From contig NC_080541.1 in the NCBI RefSeq assembly GCF_028640845.1, forward strand, positions 36,299,935-36,363,934: a stretch of DNA of 64,000 nucleotides, written 5' to 3'. The stretch's first letter is position 1, and every line of letters starts with the position of its first letter. Shown piece by piece: positions 45,991 to 59,213 of the stretch. The DNA is from Ahaetulla prasina. Lineage: Eukaryota; Chordata; Lepidosauria; Squamata; Colubridae. A program made the translations under genes and the position numbers. The notes under the pieces were generated by a model. The model worked only from the letters and a program-made list of their open reading frames with translations. It was not told the origin of the DNA and searched no databases.

Positions 45991-48345
45991 ATAAAATAAA
46001 AATGTCACTCGGCTTCTGAATTAAAATTATTTTCTGCCTAAAAACCAGGTTGTTGTGTGTATATTGATGTGTTCAAAATATTCAAATTGTATTAGCCAAA
46101 ATTTAGACATTTAAATTTGCAGGTTTAAAGAATCAATTGAATCAGATGATTAATTTATTCTTGTTTAGAGCTTTAGCTGCCAGAAAGATTAGTGCCAGAT
46201 TTTGTCAGATCTGCTGATTACATTGGGAAGATGGCCATCAAACAATGTGTTCCAAATCATCAAAAGTAATATATTTGACTAAAGACTACAAGGCCATGTT
46301 CTCTTTAATGGGCTGCAGTTGTCCATATGCAGCCACAAAAAGAAAATCAATTGTTAATGTTGCCCCACCCATCTATCCAAGATTCCATTTAGAAGTTGTA
46401 AAGCTTTAAATTTACACAATTCTATTGTAGGCGTCCATTTTTTGATCCCATTCAGCTGTCTATTTTCCAAATGTGTGAGTGCACCTCCAACCCCAAATAA
46501 GTCACAAGGGGTTGAAAGAAAGTTGCCTGTTTTCATATATCCTCTTATTGATAATATATTTCATGAATGAACCTTTGTTCTCAGAATAGATAGCTACCTT
46601 ACCCTAATTAAAGCACATGTACAGTTTTGATAGCCAGGTAACCGAAGCTCTCTTACACCCTACATTTTCTGTATTTGGTGTGTTAAACTGTATGTCTACC
46701 ATTTGAGTTATTTATATACATCTACATTATCTATTTGTCTGTCTATATCTATCTATCTATCATCTATCTATCATCTACCAATGGCTCTTGCCATCTTCTG
46801 GAAGGAGAGGAGCTCCTCCCTTATTTACAGTACTTATTTTGACATTATAAATAAAATAAAAATGTCACTCGGCTTCTGAATTAAAATTATTTTCTGCCTA
46901 AAAATTTGTTTTGTTTAAACACTGTTTGCTTTTTCTGACTGAACTCTTGTTCAATGTTATATAGCTATATAAATGATTTTTATAATTATGTCGCCTGGGG
47001 AATCGTTTCAAACTTCCTATGATTTTTAATTGTGACTGAAATAAGTTCTTTCTTAGCTATGTACTAAGTACTCAGTTACATGAACTCTAATTTTTGAAAC
47101 CCACCCAAAGTTGCTTTATTAGTAAGATGGGGGGGCTTAGAAATTTTAAGTAAGTAAATAAGTAAGTAAATAAATAAGTAAATAAATAAGTAAGTAAATA
47201 AATAAAATTTCAGAACAAATGTTTCCTTAGGAGTTCTTTTCCATTAAAATTTGAGGACAGATACAATTTTTGGATGTTTTTCACCTGTCTGGATATCCCA
47301 CGTGTGAGGATGTTACTCTAAAAAGTATTAGAGAAGCAGTTCCATGTTGCATTTAAATACTTATTAAAGCCACTCAGTGAGGTTCCTTGCTTTGAAACTG
47401 ACAATTAAAACACAAACCTGAAATTGCGTTCCTGAATTTGATTGAACCTGGACATTGCTATTACTGTGAAATGGGCAAACTATTGTTTGTGGAAGAAAAG
47501 ATCTGTTTCCTTAAACACATTTATGTGTTTGGTTTTTGGGTGGGGAGAGGAGCTCCTCCCTTATTTACAGTACTTATTTTGACATTATAAATAAAATAAA
47601 AATGTCACTCGGCTTCTGAATTAAAATTATTTTCTGCCTAAAAACCAGGTTGTTGTGTGTATATTGATGTGTTCAAAATATTCAAATTGTATTAGCCAAA
47701 ATTTAGACATTTAAATTTGCAGGTTTAAAGAATCAATTGAATCAGATGATTAATTTATTCTTGTTTAGAGCTTTAGCTGCCAGAAAGATTAGTGCCAGAT
47801 TTTGTCAGATCTGCTGATTACATTGGGAAGATGGCCATCAAACAATGTGTTCCAAATCATCAAAAGTAATATATTTGACTAAAGACTACAAGGCCATGTT
47901 CTCTTTAATGGGCTGCAGTTGTCCATATGCAGCCACAAAAAGAAAATCAATTGTTAATGTTGCCCCACCCATCTATCCAAGATTCCATTTAGAAGTTGTA
48001 AAGCTTTAAATTTACACAATTCTATTGTAGGCGTCCATTTTTTGATCCCATTCAGCTGTCTATTTTCCAAATGTGTGAGTGCACCTCCAACCCCAAATAA
48101 GTCACAAGGGGTTGAAAGAAAGTTGCCTGTTTTCATATATCCTCTTATTGATAATATATTTCATGAATGAACCTTTGTTCTCAGAATAGATAGCTACCTT
48201 ACCCTAATTAAAGCACATGTACAGTTTTGAGAGCCAGGTAACCGAAGCTCTCTTACACCCTACATTTTCTGTATTTGGTGTGTTAAACTGTATGTCTACC
48301 ATTTGAGTTATTTATATACATCTACATTATCTATTTGTCTGTCTA

Positions 48346-48489
<144 letters not shown>

Positions 48490-51400
48490 ATCTACCAATG
48501 GCTCTTGCCATCTTCTGGAAGGGGAGAGGGAGCTCCTCCCTTATTTACAGTACTTATTTTGACATTATAAATAAAATTTCAGTATGGTTCAGAACAAATG
48601 TTTCCTTAGGAGTTCTTTTCCATTAAAATTTGAAGACAGATACAATTTTTGGATGTTTTTCACCTGTCTGGATATCCCACGTGTGAGGATGTTACTCTAA
48701 AAAGTATTAGAGAAGCAGTTCCATGTTGCATTTAAATACTTATTAAAGCCACTCAGTGAGGTTCCTTGCTTTGAAACTGACAATTAAAACACAAACCTGA
48801 AATTGCGTTCCTGAATTTGATTGAACCTGGACATTGCTATTACTGTGAAATGGGCAAACTATTGTTTGTGGAAGAAAAGATCTGTTTCCTTAAACACATT
48901 TATGTGTTTGGTTTTTTGGGGTGGGGGAGAGGAGCATTCATTTTAAATTGAAAGCCTGCTCTTATCTCAGTAAGCCTACAGTTTCTTTTGTGATGACTCC
49001 AAAAGACTTTTTATCTATTTCACTAGTAACCAGCTAAAAGAATAAATGATAGTTAGGATTTCTGTTCACAACTGATTATATTAAGTGACCATTTCATAGC
49101 ATGGGGGCTACAGTTCTATGAAACCTCTTTAAGTACATTCAAATATTTGGAAATGATTGGATTGATTTGGGATATTTTTTATTTGATAAAAATAAAAATC
49201 TCTTCCACTGGGTCTGTGTCTGGATGAAGAGTTCAAGATGGAGAAGACTATTGATTTTAGATGGGAGCAGAGCTTAAAGATTGGGGAACCTTGGTGTCTT
49301 GAACTCATTGTATGTTAAGTTTAAAGCCATAGTACACATACTTTAAAATGAAATTAATAAAAGTCTAGTGATTGTTGTGATATCCCTAGAAATCCCTATA
49401 ATTTCCTAGGAATTATATAAAATATAGATATTTGTGTCCCATTTAAAATGAAATGTGGAGCTTGTGTCTAAATCACTCTTTTGGCTTTGATCAAAATAGT
49501 ATTTTTTCTGCCATATTTAGCACTAAGCTACAGGAGCAAAATGCTATGGCCTTAATGGATAACCTGTTTGTGTAGCAAAACCAGATTTTTAAAATTGTCT
49601 ATTTTGTCCTTGTAATTTATTCAGTTAAGTCAGAAACTGTCCATATACTAACACAGCACTTAGTTTGACTTTTTTGAAGAACAATTGCCTTGTAGATCTT
49701 TCAAATTAAACCACAACATGTCCATTTCCTAGAAACTTAACTTTCTTTTCAGATTCATGTCATATATGTGTTTTGATATCATGTGCATTATGATTCATAT
49801 CATATATGTGTATTGACAGTCATTTTACTATGATGTGATTCTTCAGGCATTTTTCATATACATAGAGCAGTTGCGTGGCCAGAGATTATTATTTGGGTCT
49901 TTGCCATATGGGGGCCCATTTTTTTTTTAAAAAAGAGAATGTTGCTGGTATTATGCTTTCATTCCACTGAGTGGTTTATTCATAAGTACAGTTAGTATAA
50001 AGTGGAAAAGATACAAATAAATAAAATATTTTTGATCTTCAGAAGAAATAAGCATAACATGTTGAGGGGCAAAAACTGGAAAAATAGGGAACACCAAACA
50101 AACTACAATCAGTCCAGCATAAACTTTGACATATTTCAATCATAAGAGATCAATTCTGTGACTTCATTCTGCATGAATTTTATCCAACACATGAAGTTAG
50201 ACATAAAATCTCATTTATTTTTATTTTGTATCGCAGTGTTCCAGCACTGGAAGTTGAGAACAGCTCCATAAAAATAGCAAAATATGAGTAACCCAGCCAT
50301 TTTAATTTCAGTGACACAGATTTTAATACAACACTGGGAAATAGTTGTAATCAGCTACAATTATAGGATTATAGTGCTAGTGATGTTTATAATGTAATGA
50401 AATGATGGATTGAAAAGCAGGACATCTTAATAATAATGATTGCCTTGCAATAATAAACATTATTTATTAGGTTAAACTGAAATTTCAAACTGATAAGAAA
50501 AAATAATAGTACACAAGTGATACTGATAAAATTTTCCATATTTAAATATGTTCCCAGAGTCTGTGAGTTTCAAATTATGTGCTTTCCTTTCAGATTTAAT
50601 TTTTGTGCTGAATCAAATATATATTGGATTTCTCAGCCATTGTTTTCCAGATGTTGCCAATGCATATCATATCAAGGGCTCATGGATAATAATTAAGGGA
50701 GCAGATATCCAGAACCCTATTAATATTGTGTGCACTCCATGCTAGCATTTATAAGAAAGGGTGGGAGGGAGGGAGAGTGAAAGAAATATGGCAAGCTGCC
50801 CAGAAGCAGTTGTAGAGGTGCACCAAGGTAGAACAGCAGACTGGAATGCCAGGCAGAGGCATCTCATGGAGCAATAATATAGGTTTAATTCATCCTTACA
50901 ATCTGCATTATAATCTCATAATGTGAGGTACCGAAGGGTGATAGCTCTGAGACCAAACACATGGTTTGCATGCAAAAAGCCAGGTCCACTGTTTCGCTAT
51001 CTCTAGGCATGGCTTGCAGATGTAGATTCCTGTCTGGAAGTCGGTAAAAAGCAGTATTGAGTTAGATTGATGAAGGGAATGAATAAGAAAAAAGCACTTT
51101 CCTTTGTTTCAATGAGCAATTTCAATTACCAGAGGCTTCACTTTATAATTTAAGCCATTCATGCTGTTTCTATATCCTGCTCCTGCTCCCACAAACTATT
51201 AGTTTTGAGACTGAAGGAAAATCTAATGAAATTTTATTCAGGAACTCAGTTTTTTCTTTCACAAACTAGCTGGACAAACTCACTTTGCTATAATATTTTC
51301 AGTTAACTGTATAAAATCAATATGAACATGTGGCAATGCAAGTCCTGTTGGTTAGAACAGTGCATAAGTGCGTGAGTGCCCATGCAGGCCAACCTTCTTC

Positions 51401-52014
51401 CAAATGCTGGTCTTGGATCAGATCAAGGACCTTCACTTGCCACCAGATTCTATCACTCCTTGCCCTAGCACAGCTACGCCAGTCCCACCCTCACAGTGAG
51501 AAGCTATGAGCTATTCTTGTGGGTGCCTCTTGGATGGCCCCTCACCTTTCCAGAATGACAGGAAACCCCAAATCGTGTTAAACATGGATTCTATTTGGGT
51601 GGGTCCAGAACAACGATCCAAGGAGGAAGTGAATTCAGCTCCACTGATTTCCATTCCCCTGTTTGTCTCAGCTCTGACTCCCGTTTCCATTTTTTTTTTT
51701 ATCTATTCATACCAAGACATTTTATTTAAGGAGTTTCTAATTGGTGGAGGAGCGGGGACAAGAATCTATCTCCAGAACAGCCAGCCAGTACTATATGTAG
51801 AAGGCTTTGATTTTAAACCTGTTGAAAGGGGAGTGTCACTCCTTGTATGTGTTTCTCGCTCTTTTTTTAAAAAAAAGAACAGTGCATAAGCCCCAGCAAA
51901 TAATTAAATAAACATGAAACAAACCAGCTGTATCTACCAGTGTTTGCCCCATATTATTTCCTTATTTGGAAATGCTATGAGGGCTTGCTCTTTAATAATG
52001 TTAACCAGGAATTA

Positions 52015-52926
52015 AAGGTAGTCCTCAAATACAACCATTTGATTAGTGACTGTTCAAAGTTATAGCGGAACTGAAAATAGTGACTCATGATTGATTTACA
52101 CACTTACGACCATTGCAGCATCCCTATGATCACATAATCAAAATTTAGACACTTGGCAATTGGCATGTATTTATTTATTTTATTTTTTATTTTATTTATT
52201 TTTCACATTTATATACCGCCCTATCTCCCTAGGGACTCAGGGCGGTTCACAGGCAATTAAAAATACATATAAATACAAACTAAGATGACACGTAAAAAAA
52301 TTATTCCATAGCCAAATTGTTAAAAACAGTATAAATAATAAAAACCCATTTAAAACCAGTAAATTTAAAATCTAATCCAGTCCCGCGCAGATGAATAAGT
52401 GTGTTTTGAGCTCGCGACGGAAGGTTCGGAGGTCCGGAAGTTGACGAAGTCCTGGAGGGAGTTCGTTCCAGAGGGTGGGAGCCCCCACAGAGAAGGCCCT
52501 TCCCCTGGGTGTCGCCAGACGGCACTGCCTAGCTGACGGCACCCTGAGGAGTCCCTCTCTGTGAGAGCGCACGGGTCGGTGAGAGGTATTCGGTAGCAGT
52601 AGGCGGTCCCGTAAATAGCCCGGCCCTATGCCATGGAGCGCTTTAAAGATTGTCACCAAAACCTTGAAGCGCACCCGGAAGGCCACAGGTAGCCAGTGCA
52701 GTCTGCGCAGGATAGGTGTCACGCGGGAGCCACGAGGGGCTCCCTCTATCACCCGCGCAGCCGCGTTCTGGACAGTTTATGACAGTTCTTTCATAAATAC
52801 AATTATGTATTTATGTCCTGGGTCATGTGACCTTCCCAGTTGACTTCCAACAAGCAAAGTCAGTGAAGATTTACTTAACAACAGAAATACTCAGCTCAAT
52901 TGTTGTTGTAAGTGGTGGACCACCTG
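52015..52926. mobile_element. mariner-like MITE, copy 3, split by a CR1
   Basis: Left AGGTAGTCCTCAAATACAAC after TA, right AGTGGTGGACCACCTG before TA. The interior matches 1889 and 28547 (TTACGACCATTGCAGC, GGGTCATGTGACC). A CR1 occupies about 52167-52774. Confidence 0.82.
52167..52774 (-). mobile_element. CR1 LINE 3' end nested in a MITE
   Basis: AT tail, then ACCGCCCTATCTCCCTAGGG, UTR, and on minus the RT C-terminus (GHRV-type motifs GIGPGYLRDRLLLP, WNELPPGLRQLPDLRT). It ends CGTTCTGGAC, 5' truncated. Confidence 0.93.
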
Positions 52927-53193
52927 TATATTGTATTTCAGTGTTTCTCAGCCTTGCCAACTTTAACTCCTAATCTAGGAGTTGAAGTCCACACATTATA
53001 AAGTTGTCAGGACTGAGAAACTGTTTGTATGTGGAAATGAATGTAAAAAAGCAATGTTTTACCATTTTGAAGAAGAGATATGATCGTTGCGTCACATCTG
53101 GGATATGATCAGATGCGTCAAGAGGTGCCAATGATACTATGCACTTATTGTCATCATATGGTCCTGATTTGTTTTTCTTTTGTTCACTTAAAG

Positions 53194-53316
53194 CTGGATG
53201 AAGAAGCCTCGTTGTGGAGTTCCTGATCAGATGAGAGGCAACTCTAGATTTAACATTCGTCGAAAACGATATGCATTAACAGGGCAGAAGTGGCAACACA
53301 AATATATCACTTACAG
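53194..53316 (+). CDS. MMP16: MMP16 exon: cysteine switch and furin site
   Basis: This 123-bp exon carries the last base of a split Asp, 40 whole codons and AG of the next split codon. The peptide begins WMKKPRCGVPD. PRCGVPD is the cysteine switch whose Cys binds the catalytic zinc and keeps the proenzyme latent. It then has RRKR, the furin-type cleavage site of membrane-type MMPs, and YALTGQKWQHKYITY, the start of the catalytic domain. The match to MMP16 is close; the linker between switch and furin site differs from the mammalian protein at several positions, as expected for that variable stretch. The acceptor is a T-rich tract ending AAAG at 53191-53193; the donor at 53317 is GTATGA, weaker than the one at 29221. 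The catalytic HExxHxxGxxH exon was looked for downstream and not seen, so it lies beyond 64000. Confidence 0.96.
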
Positions 53317-53929
53317 GTATGAAAGCAAAACTGTGACCCTTTAATTTGTAATTTCTTAACACTTCCAAAAATACAGTTCTCCTGCTTAGGGAAAGACAAG
53401 AAATTGGTTGTTATCTAAAAATATGGCTTTGAATATTTTTAGGAGAAGAAGTTCTTGTACTACAAAGGTGGAGAATGGTTTACATATCAAATGTAACTTT
53501 GAAGTTTTCAAGGTCAAATCAATTACTTCCTATGTTTGTTTGTTCATTTTTTTGTTTATTTGATTTCTGTGCTGCCTATCTCATCTAGTTAAATTGGATT
53601 TGACCAGGAAAGGAATAAGAAGCAAAAACTACTCATTTCAAATTACCAATAATAACAGTATGTTGATATACATTTTATAAAGTATAGGAGAAAAAAAGAA
53701 CAGTATGCAGTTAGCAGCTGTAGGATAGAATGAGAGAAATTAACTGTATATTATAAAAGAAAATGTGAAGAAGTCATTTTTTTTGTCTTGTTTCCCCCAG
53801 TAAGATTAGATTGGAAAAGTTGTGAACAAAAGTCTTTTTAGTTGAAAAACCCAAGGACAAAATTATCAGCATGTCCAAATAAAATCCTGCAGTGGCCATA
53901 TCTGATGTCTATCAGATGTCTATCATGTC

Positions 53930-54060
53930 TATAGAGATTCTCAGTCATCCAGGTCATGGTTGTCCCAAAGGTACTTTTCAAAAGGCCACTGGACTTTGTT
54001 TTTCCTTGAAGACATTTCACTTCTCATCCAAGAATAATCTTCAGTGAAGAAAATTCAGTG
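53930..54060. mobile_element. Penelope-like 3' fragment, degraded
   Basis: AGATTCTCAGTCATCCAGGT and TTTCACTTCTCATCCAAGA are the reverse complement of motifs at 30100-30170. Confidence 0.5.
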
Positions 54061-54308
54061 TTCCAGGAAAAACAAAGTCCACTTGTCTTTTGAAAAACAC
54101 TTTTGGGTCATTAGGGAAAAACATAATTTGAATCAATGTTTCGTAAGGCTTTATTATTTTCTCATGAGATCTTGGAAAACTTTGGGACATTCTCAATGCT
54201 GTGAAACCAAGTTTATATTTGGTTTTTATTATTTTATTTTATTGGATTCTTGGGAGAGGTTTGGGGCATTCTGATGCTGATGGGCGCCTTGTTGTCAACT
54301 GTTCCTTT

Positions 54309-54342
54309 GGATAGGATAGGATAGGATAGGATAGGATAGGAT
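54309..54342 (+). repeat. (GGATA)n microsatellite
   Basis: Six to seven units at the 3' end of the L2-like LINE on minus; equivalent of the AATAG runs at 10526 and 19628. Confidence 0.93.
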
Positions 54343-54848
54343 TTTTTATTGGTCAAGTGTGATTGGACACATAAGGAATTTGTCTTGGGGCATATGCTCT
54401 TAGTGTACATAAAAGAAAAGATATGTGCATCAAGAATCATAAGGTAACAACACTTAATCATAGTCATAGGGTACAAATAAGCAATCAGGAAACAATCAAT
54501 ATCAATTTAAATTGTAAGGATACAAGGAACAAAGTTACAGTTATACAGTCATAAGTGGGGGGAGATGGGTGATCGGAACGATGAGAAGATTAAAAGTAGT
54601 GCAGACTTAGTAAATAGTTTGTCAGTGTTGAGGAAATTATTTGTTTAGCAGAGTGATGGCGTTCAGGAAGAAACTGTTCTTGTGTCTAGTTGTTCTGGTG
54701 TGCAGTGCTCTATAGCATCATTTTGAGGGTAGGAGTTGAAACAGTTTATGTCCAGGATGTGAGAGGTCTGTAAATATTTTCACAGCCCTCTTTTCGACTC
54801 GTGCAGTGTGCAGGTTCTCAATGGAAGGCAGGTTGGATAGCAATAAGC
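54343..54848 (-). mobile_element. L2-like LINE 3' end, copy 3
   Basis: TTTATTGGTCAAGTGTGATT and CTGTTCTTGTGTCTAGTTGT as in copy 1; the minus translation again gives the HKLFQ...RYRAL-type end. 5' truncated near GCAGGTTGGATAGCAAT. Confidence 0.82.
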
Positions 54849-55682
54849 ACAAATTAGAGATGAGATTGTGCCTTTTATGGGACTGCTTATAGCTGCTAAT
54901 TATTCATTCCCCCTTCCAGGATTAATGTTAAAAGAACAACGTGGAACAGGTAAAGAAGGGATAAGTTTTCTTTTCACATTATAGAAACATGATCTGTACC
55001 AGTATATTTACAAGTTTATTTAAAGGATTTTTGTGCAACTAGAAAATCTATATGGAGGATATCTTTAGGGAATGACAACATAGATTAGTAGAAATCAAAC
55101 TACTGTGAACCAATTTGATTATTTCTGGAAGGCAACAAAATGCATTTTATTTAATTTGTAATAAGTAGCAAATTAGCTGATAAATAGTACATTAAACTGA
55201 GCCTAATAATTCACATTACGTGATACTTAATCCATAATAGATCATGACATTAGTGTCAGTAAGTTGTTCCAAAAAGAAAGTAAAAGCTTCATCACAAGAT
55301 TTTTATGTGTATATCTTATCCGTGCATGGACTTTTGCACAAACAATACTTTTTCCTATTGGGCTTCAAGTACCGGTGTATGTTCAAATCTGTTTTAGGTT
55401 TTTTTAAAACTATTCTGTGGGCTGAAGATGGCCAATAATTTTTTCTTTGCTCTCTTGTGCCTAGACGATAGAAGATAGGATCTCTATGACCCAAGACTTT
55501 TTTTTTCAAATAGATAAGACCCAAGGGTCAATACGCTCCCACTCAAAAAAAAAAGAGAGTTGAGTTCCAAATAAACCTGAAAAAAGAACAAAACAGAATA
55601 ATCTGTAAGGAGAAAAAAAGAACACTTACTGGTATAGACATAAAGCATAAACAAGTAGGAAAGTATGGTGAATCTATTAGCA

Positions 55683-55868
55683 CAGGTGTCCTCAACCCCT
55701 GGTCTATGGACCGGCACCAGTCTGTGACATGACAGAAACTGGGCCATACAAAAAAGCAAGGGCCCATCTGCAGGATGCAGGCAGCACATGAAATCACGCC
55801 CATTCCAGTCCTCAGAAAAACATCTCTCCACAGAACAAGTCCTGGTGCCCAAAAGTTGTGGGCTGCTG
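55683..55868. mobile_element. hAT-type MITE, 186 bp
   Basis: Left CAGGTGTCCTCAACCCCTGG and right CAAAAGTTGTGGGCTGCTG are inverted with gaps. Flanks TATTAGCA (55675-55682) and TATTACCA (55869-55876) agree at seven of eight. Same family as 61000-61187. Confidence 0.8.
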
Positions 55869-56067
55869 TATTACCAGTAAGTTATGCATGGACACAGGAG
55901 TAAGTTACAATATATATGAACAAAGGGTGACCATTAAAAGGGGAAATTAAATAGCATTGAAAATGTTGGAATTGGGGAAAAGAGAGTGAAATTCACTACA
56001 TGGAGTCAGTGACTTAAAAAAGATCTTCCTGTTGGTAGTTTTCTTTTAATGTCTACGAATATGTAGG

Positions 56068-56560
56068 TGTCAGGTGTGCCTTCGTTCAATAACCAAGAAA
56101 GGAAAACCCCAACTCCATTGTTTATAGAGAAAGGTACTTTTACTGAATATGACTGAATGCAATGAAAGAAAAGCAAGCTCTGAATAGTAGGAATGATTTA
56201 CACATACATTTCCCTTGTAAATCCCTCCTCCCTCCAAAGGTCAAATAATCTAGTCCAATTCATTTCTTCTTAGGCTTCACGTGGCATTCTTCTTTCAGCG
56301 ACTACTGCTTGTCTGGTATGCAAAGTTCATTAGTGTCAGCCCGCGTCTTGGAATTTGAATTCCTGGAATCGTTTCAAGAAGAGCTTCCTCCCCCCTCTCT
56401 GTATGGCAGCCGAAGCAGTCTTAAAGGAACGTTACTCCATTCCTAATACTTAACACTAAAGTAGCAATAAAACATTTAACTAAGCAATAAGCAAGTAATA
56501 AAACAATTAATCACTTAACTAAGTAAATAAAAAAATAAAGATAGCATGCGGAGGCTGACA
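56068..56560. mobile_element. Solo LTR with perfect 5-bp target duplication
   Basis: TGTCAGGTGTGCC at the left and GCGGAGGCTGACA at the right, with TGTCAG/CTGACA inverted ends. GTAGG is present on both sides (56063-56067, 56561-56565). 493 bp, no internal region. Family differs from the LTR at 30231. Orientation uncertain; the right side is rich in AATAAA-like sequence on +. Confidence 0.85.
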
Positions 56561-57352
56561 GTAGGTTAATAGTGGAGTTAGCAGTTGATGATTCAAATGA
56601 TAATTAAAAAGGAAATGATGCTGTGTTTCCTGCTTCTCTGCAGATCTTTGTGTTTTGAATACTGAGATCTTAGTATGATTAACTGAGCACCCTTACAAAC
56701 ATCCCAATACTGTCAACCTAATAGGGCATCATTTCCTATTGTAGATATTTGTAGGCGCATTCATTTAAATATATTTTCCTTACCCACTTCTAGTTTTTAG
56801 TGTTGAACTGAAAAGAAGGTCTGTATAAATAACTATATATCCATAAACATGGGTGCTTGTACCCTCAGGTCCATACACTTTTTAGTTTTGGGTCAGAAAG
56901 GAATTTGACGCAAAGGCTTCAATGTCCATTATATTCAATCAGGATAATTTATCTATTTATGGAACCACCACAATTCCTGAAAGCACATTGTTACCATATC
57001 TTTATAAGGTTGTTATTACATCCAGAAATTTTAGTCTTTTAGGAACATAATGAACATGTTAATCTCTTGATATCCTTCAGATATCTTCCCTAATCTTTCC
57101 TATTTATTGTTTAGTAATCAGTCGTATTATTGGCCTCAGCCAAGGAACAATAAATTAATTGATGGCAGCTTAGAAAATATTTTGCTTTTCTTTGACTCCT
57201 GTGGCCTAATTTCATAGGCACATTTTAAGCCAAGGCATTACATATATTGCTTGCTAATAAATTAATGAGTTCCTGGAAAAATCTTCAATTTTAATTTCTA
57301 AATTTGCTTTAAATATTTATTATTTATTTACTAAATTTATGTCATGCCCATC

Positions 57353-58380
57353 TTTATTTATTTTATTTTATTTATTTATTTAATCAAATTTGTATACCGC
57401 CCTATCTCCCGAAGGACTCAGGGCGGTTCACAGGCCAATAAAAACATATAAATACAGATTAAGATCACAATTAAAAAACTTATTCTAAAGCCAAAATAAT
57501 TAAAATGATATAGATACTAAAACCAATTAAAATCAATACAAATTTAAAACCTAGCCCAGTCCTGCGCAATTGAATAAATATGTTTTAAGCTCGCGGCGGA
57601 AGGTTCGGAGGTCCGGAAGTTGAAGAAGTCCTGGGGGGAGTTTGTTCCAGAGGGTGGGAGCCCCCACAGAGAAGGCCCTTCCCCTGGGTGTCGCCAGATG
57701 ACACTGCCTAGCTGACGGCACCCTGAGGAGTACCTCTCTGTGAGAGCGCACGGGTCGGTGAGAGGTATTCGGTAGCAGTAGGCGGTCCCGTAAGTAACCC
57801 GGCCCTATGCCATGGAGCGCTTTAAAGATGGTTACCAAAACCTTGAAGCGCACCCGGAAGGCCACAGGTAGCCAGTGCAGTCTGCGCAGGATAGGTGTCA
57901 CGCGGGAGCCACGGGGCTCCCCTCTATCACCCGCGCAGCCGCATTCTGAACTAACTGCAGTCTCCGGATGCCCTTCAAGGGGGGCCCCATGTAGAGAGCA
58001 TTGCAGTAATCCAGGCGAGGCGTCACGAGGCGTGGTGACCGTGCATAGGGCATCCCGGTCTAGAAAGGGGCGCAACTGGCGCACCAGGCGAACCTGGTAA
58101 AAAGCTCTCCTGGAGACGGCCGTCAAATGATCTTCAAAAGACAGCCGTTCATCCAGGAGGACGCCCAAGTTGCGCACCCTCTCCATCGGGGCCAATGACT
58201 CGCCTCTGACAGTCAGCCGTGGACTCAGCTGACTGTACCGGGATGCCGGCATCCACAGCCACTCTGTCTTGGAGGGATTGAGCTTGAGCCTGTTTCTCCC
58301 CATCCAGACCCGTACGGCCTCCAGACACAGGGACAGCACTTCGATAGCTTCGTTGGGGTGGCCCGGTGTGGAAAAGTACA
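57353..58380 (-). mobile_element. CR1 LINE, 5' truncated
   Basis: AAAT tail, hairpin ACCGCCCTATCTCCCGAAGG, then a minus-strand open frame of 262 codons (57551-58339) with WMGRNRLKLNPSKTEWLWM, LGVLLDERLSFEDHL and WNKLPPGLLQLPDLRT. It stops inside the RT after YFS-coding bases at 58380. One frameshift near the H-SRLDYC region. Confidence 0.93.
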
Positions 58381-58985
58381 GCGATGTCAGTGATGAATTA
58401 GGAATAATATTTAGTCTTTTTGCTTATGTATTTTTTTTGCTGATAATACAATAATTTGATAATATACTCTAATTATATACTTAATACTGGTATATAAATA
58501 TATATTATGTCTGAAATAGTTGGCCTATTTCTGACCAATTATTTTCAGTAATGACAATCCAGTAAGACAGACATTCAGTAAAAAAAAGTGCATTCAAATT
58601 CATGTGTTATGCTAACATTTTAGCTAACAGGTAATTTTAAGTAACATGTTATTTTCTGTCTTACTAGTTTCTTATTTGTACTGGCTCCTGCTTCAGAAAC
58701 ATTTCCATTATTATTTTGATATTTATATTCCCTGAATGATATTTGTTCCCAGTATCACTTGCCATCTGTGAAATCCATTTTCATGTCAGTTGCCCATTTT
58801 TGAGATAAACTGTTAGAGACCTCTCCATTTGTTTTAGATATTTGTGTTATCAGCAGATCTATACTGTTCTGTCAGATAATAAATTAATATGATTAATTGT
58901 ACAGTATGTCAGTTTGCAAGGTAGTCTCTAGGTTGTACGTGCTAGTATGGTATAAGTAGTATAGAATACATGATCATATTAGGCT

Positions 58986-59213
58986 AGAGAGAGGGAAGGA
59001 GGGGAGAAGGGAGGAAAGGAGAGTGCAGGATAGAGGAGAGGGAAAAGGAGAGAAAGAAAAGGGAGGGGAGAAGAAAGGGCTAGAAAGGGAGGAAGAAGAG
59101 AGGAGTGGGAAGGGGAGAGAACATAGAAAAGAGAAGGAGAGGAGAAATGAGGAAAGTAGAAAGAGATAGCAGAAGGAAGAGAAGGGAAGAGGAAGAGGAA
59201 AGGTTGTGGTAAA
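58986..59213 (+). repeat. Homopurine tract
   Basis: About 230 bases almost purely A/G on +, with isolated pyrimidines, no fixed repeat unit. Two 90-codon minus frames are low-complexity translations. Confidence 0.92.

Noticed and set aside
45509..48136. Three identical 60-codon minus-strand frames that could look like a repeated gene family
   Set aside because: They coincide with the three copies of block S in the duplication array; identity reflects DNA duplication, not protein selection.
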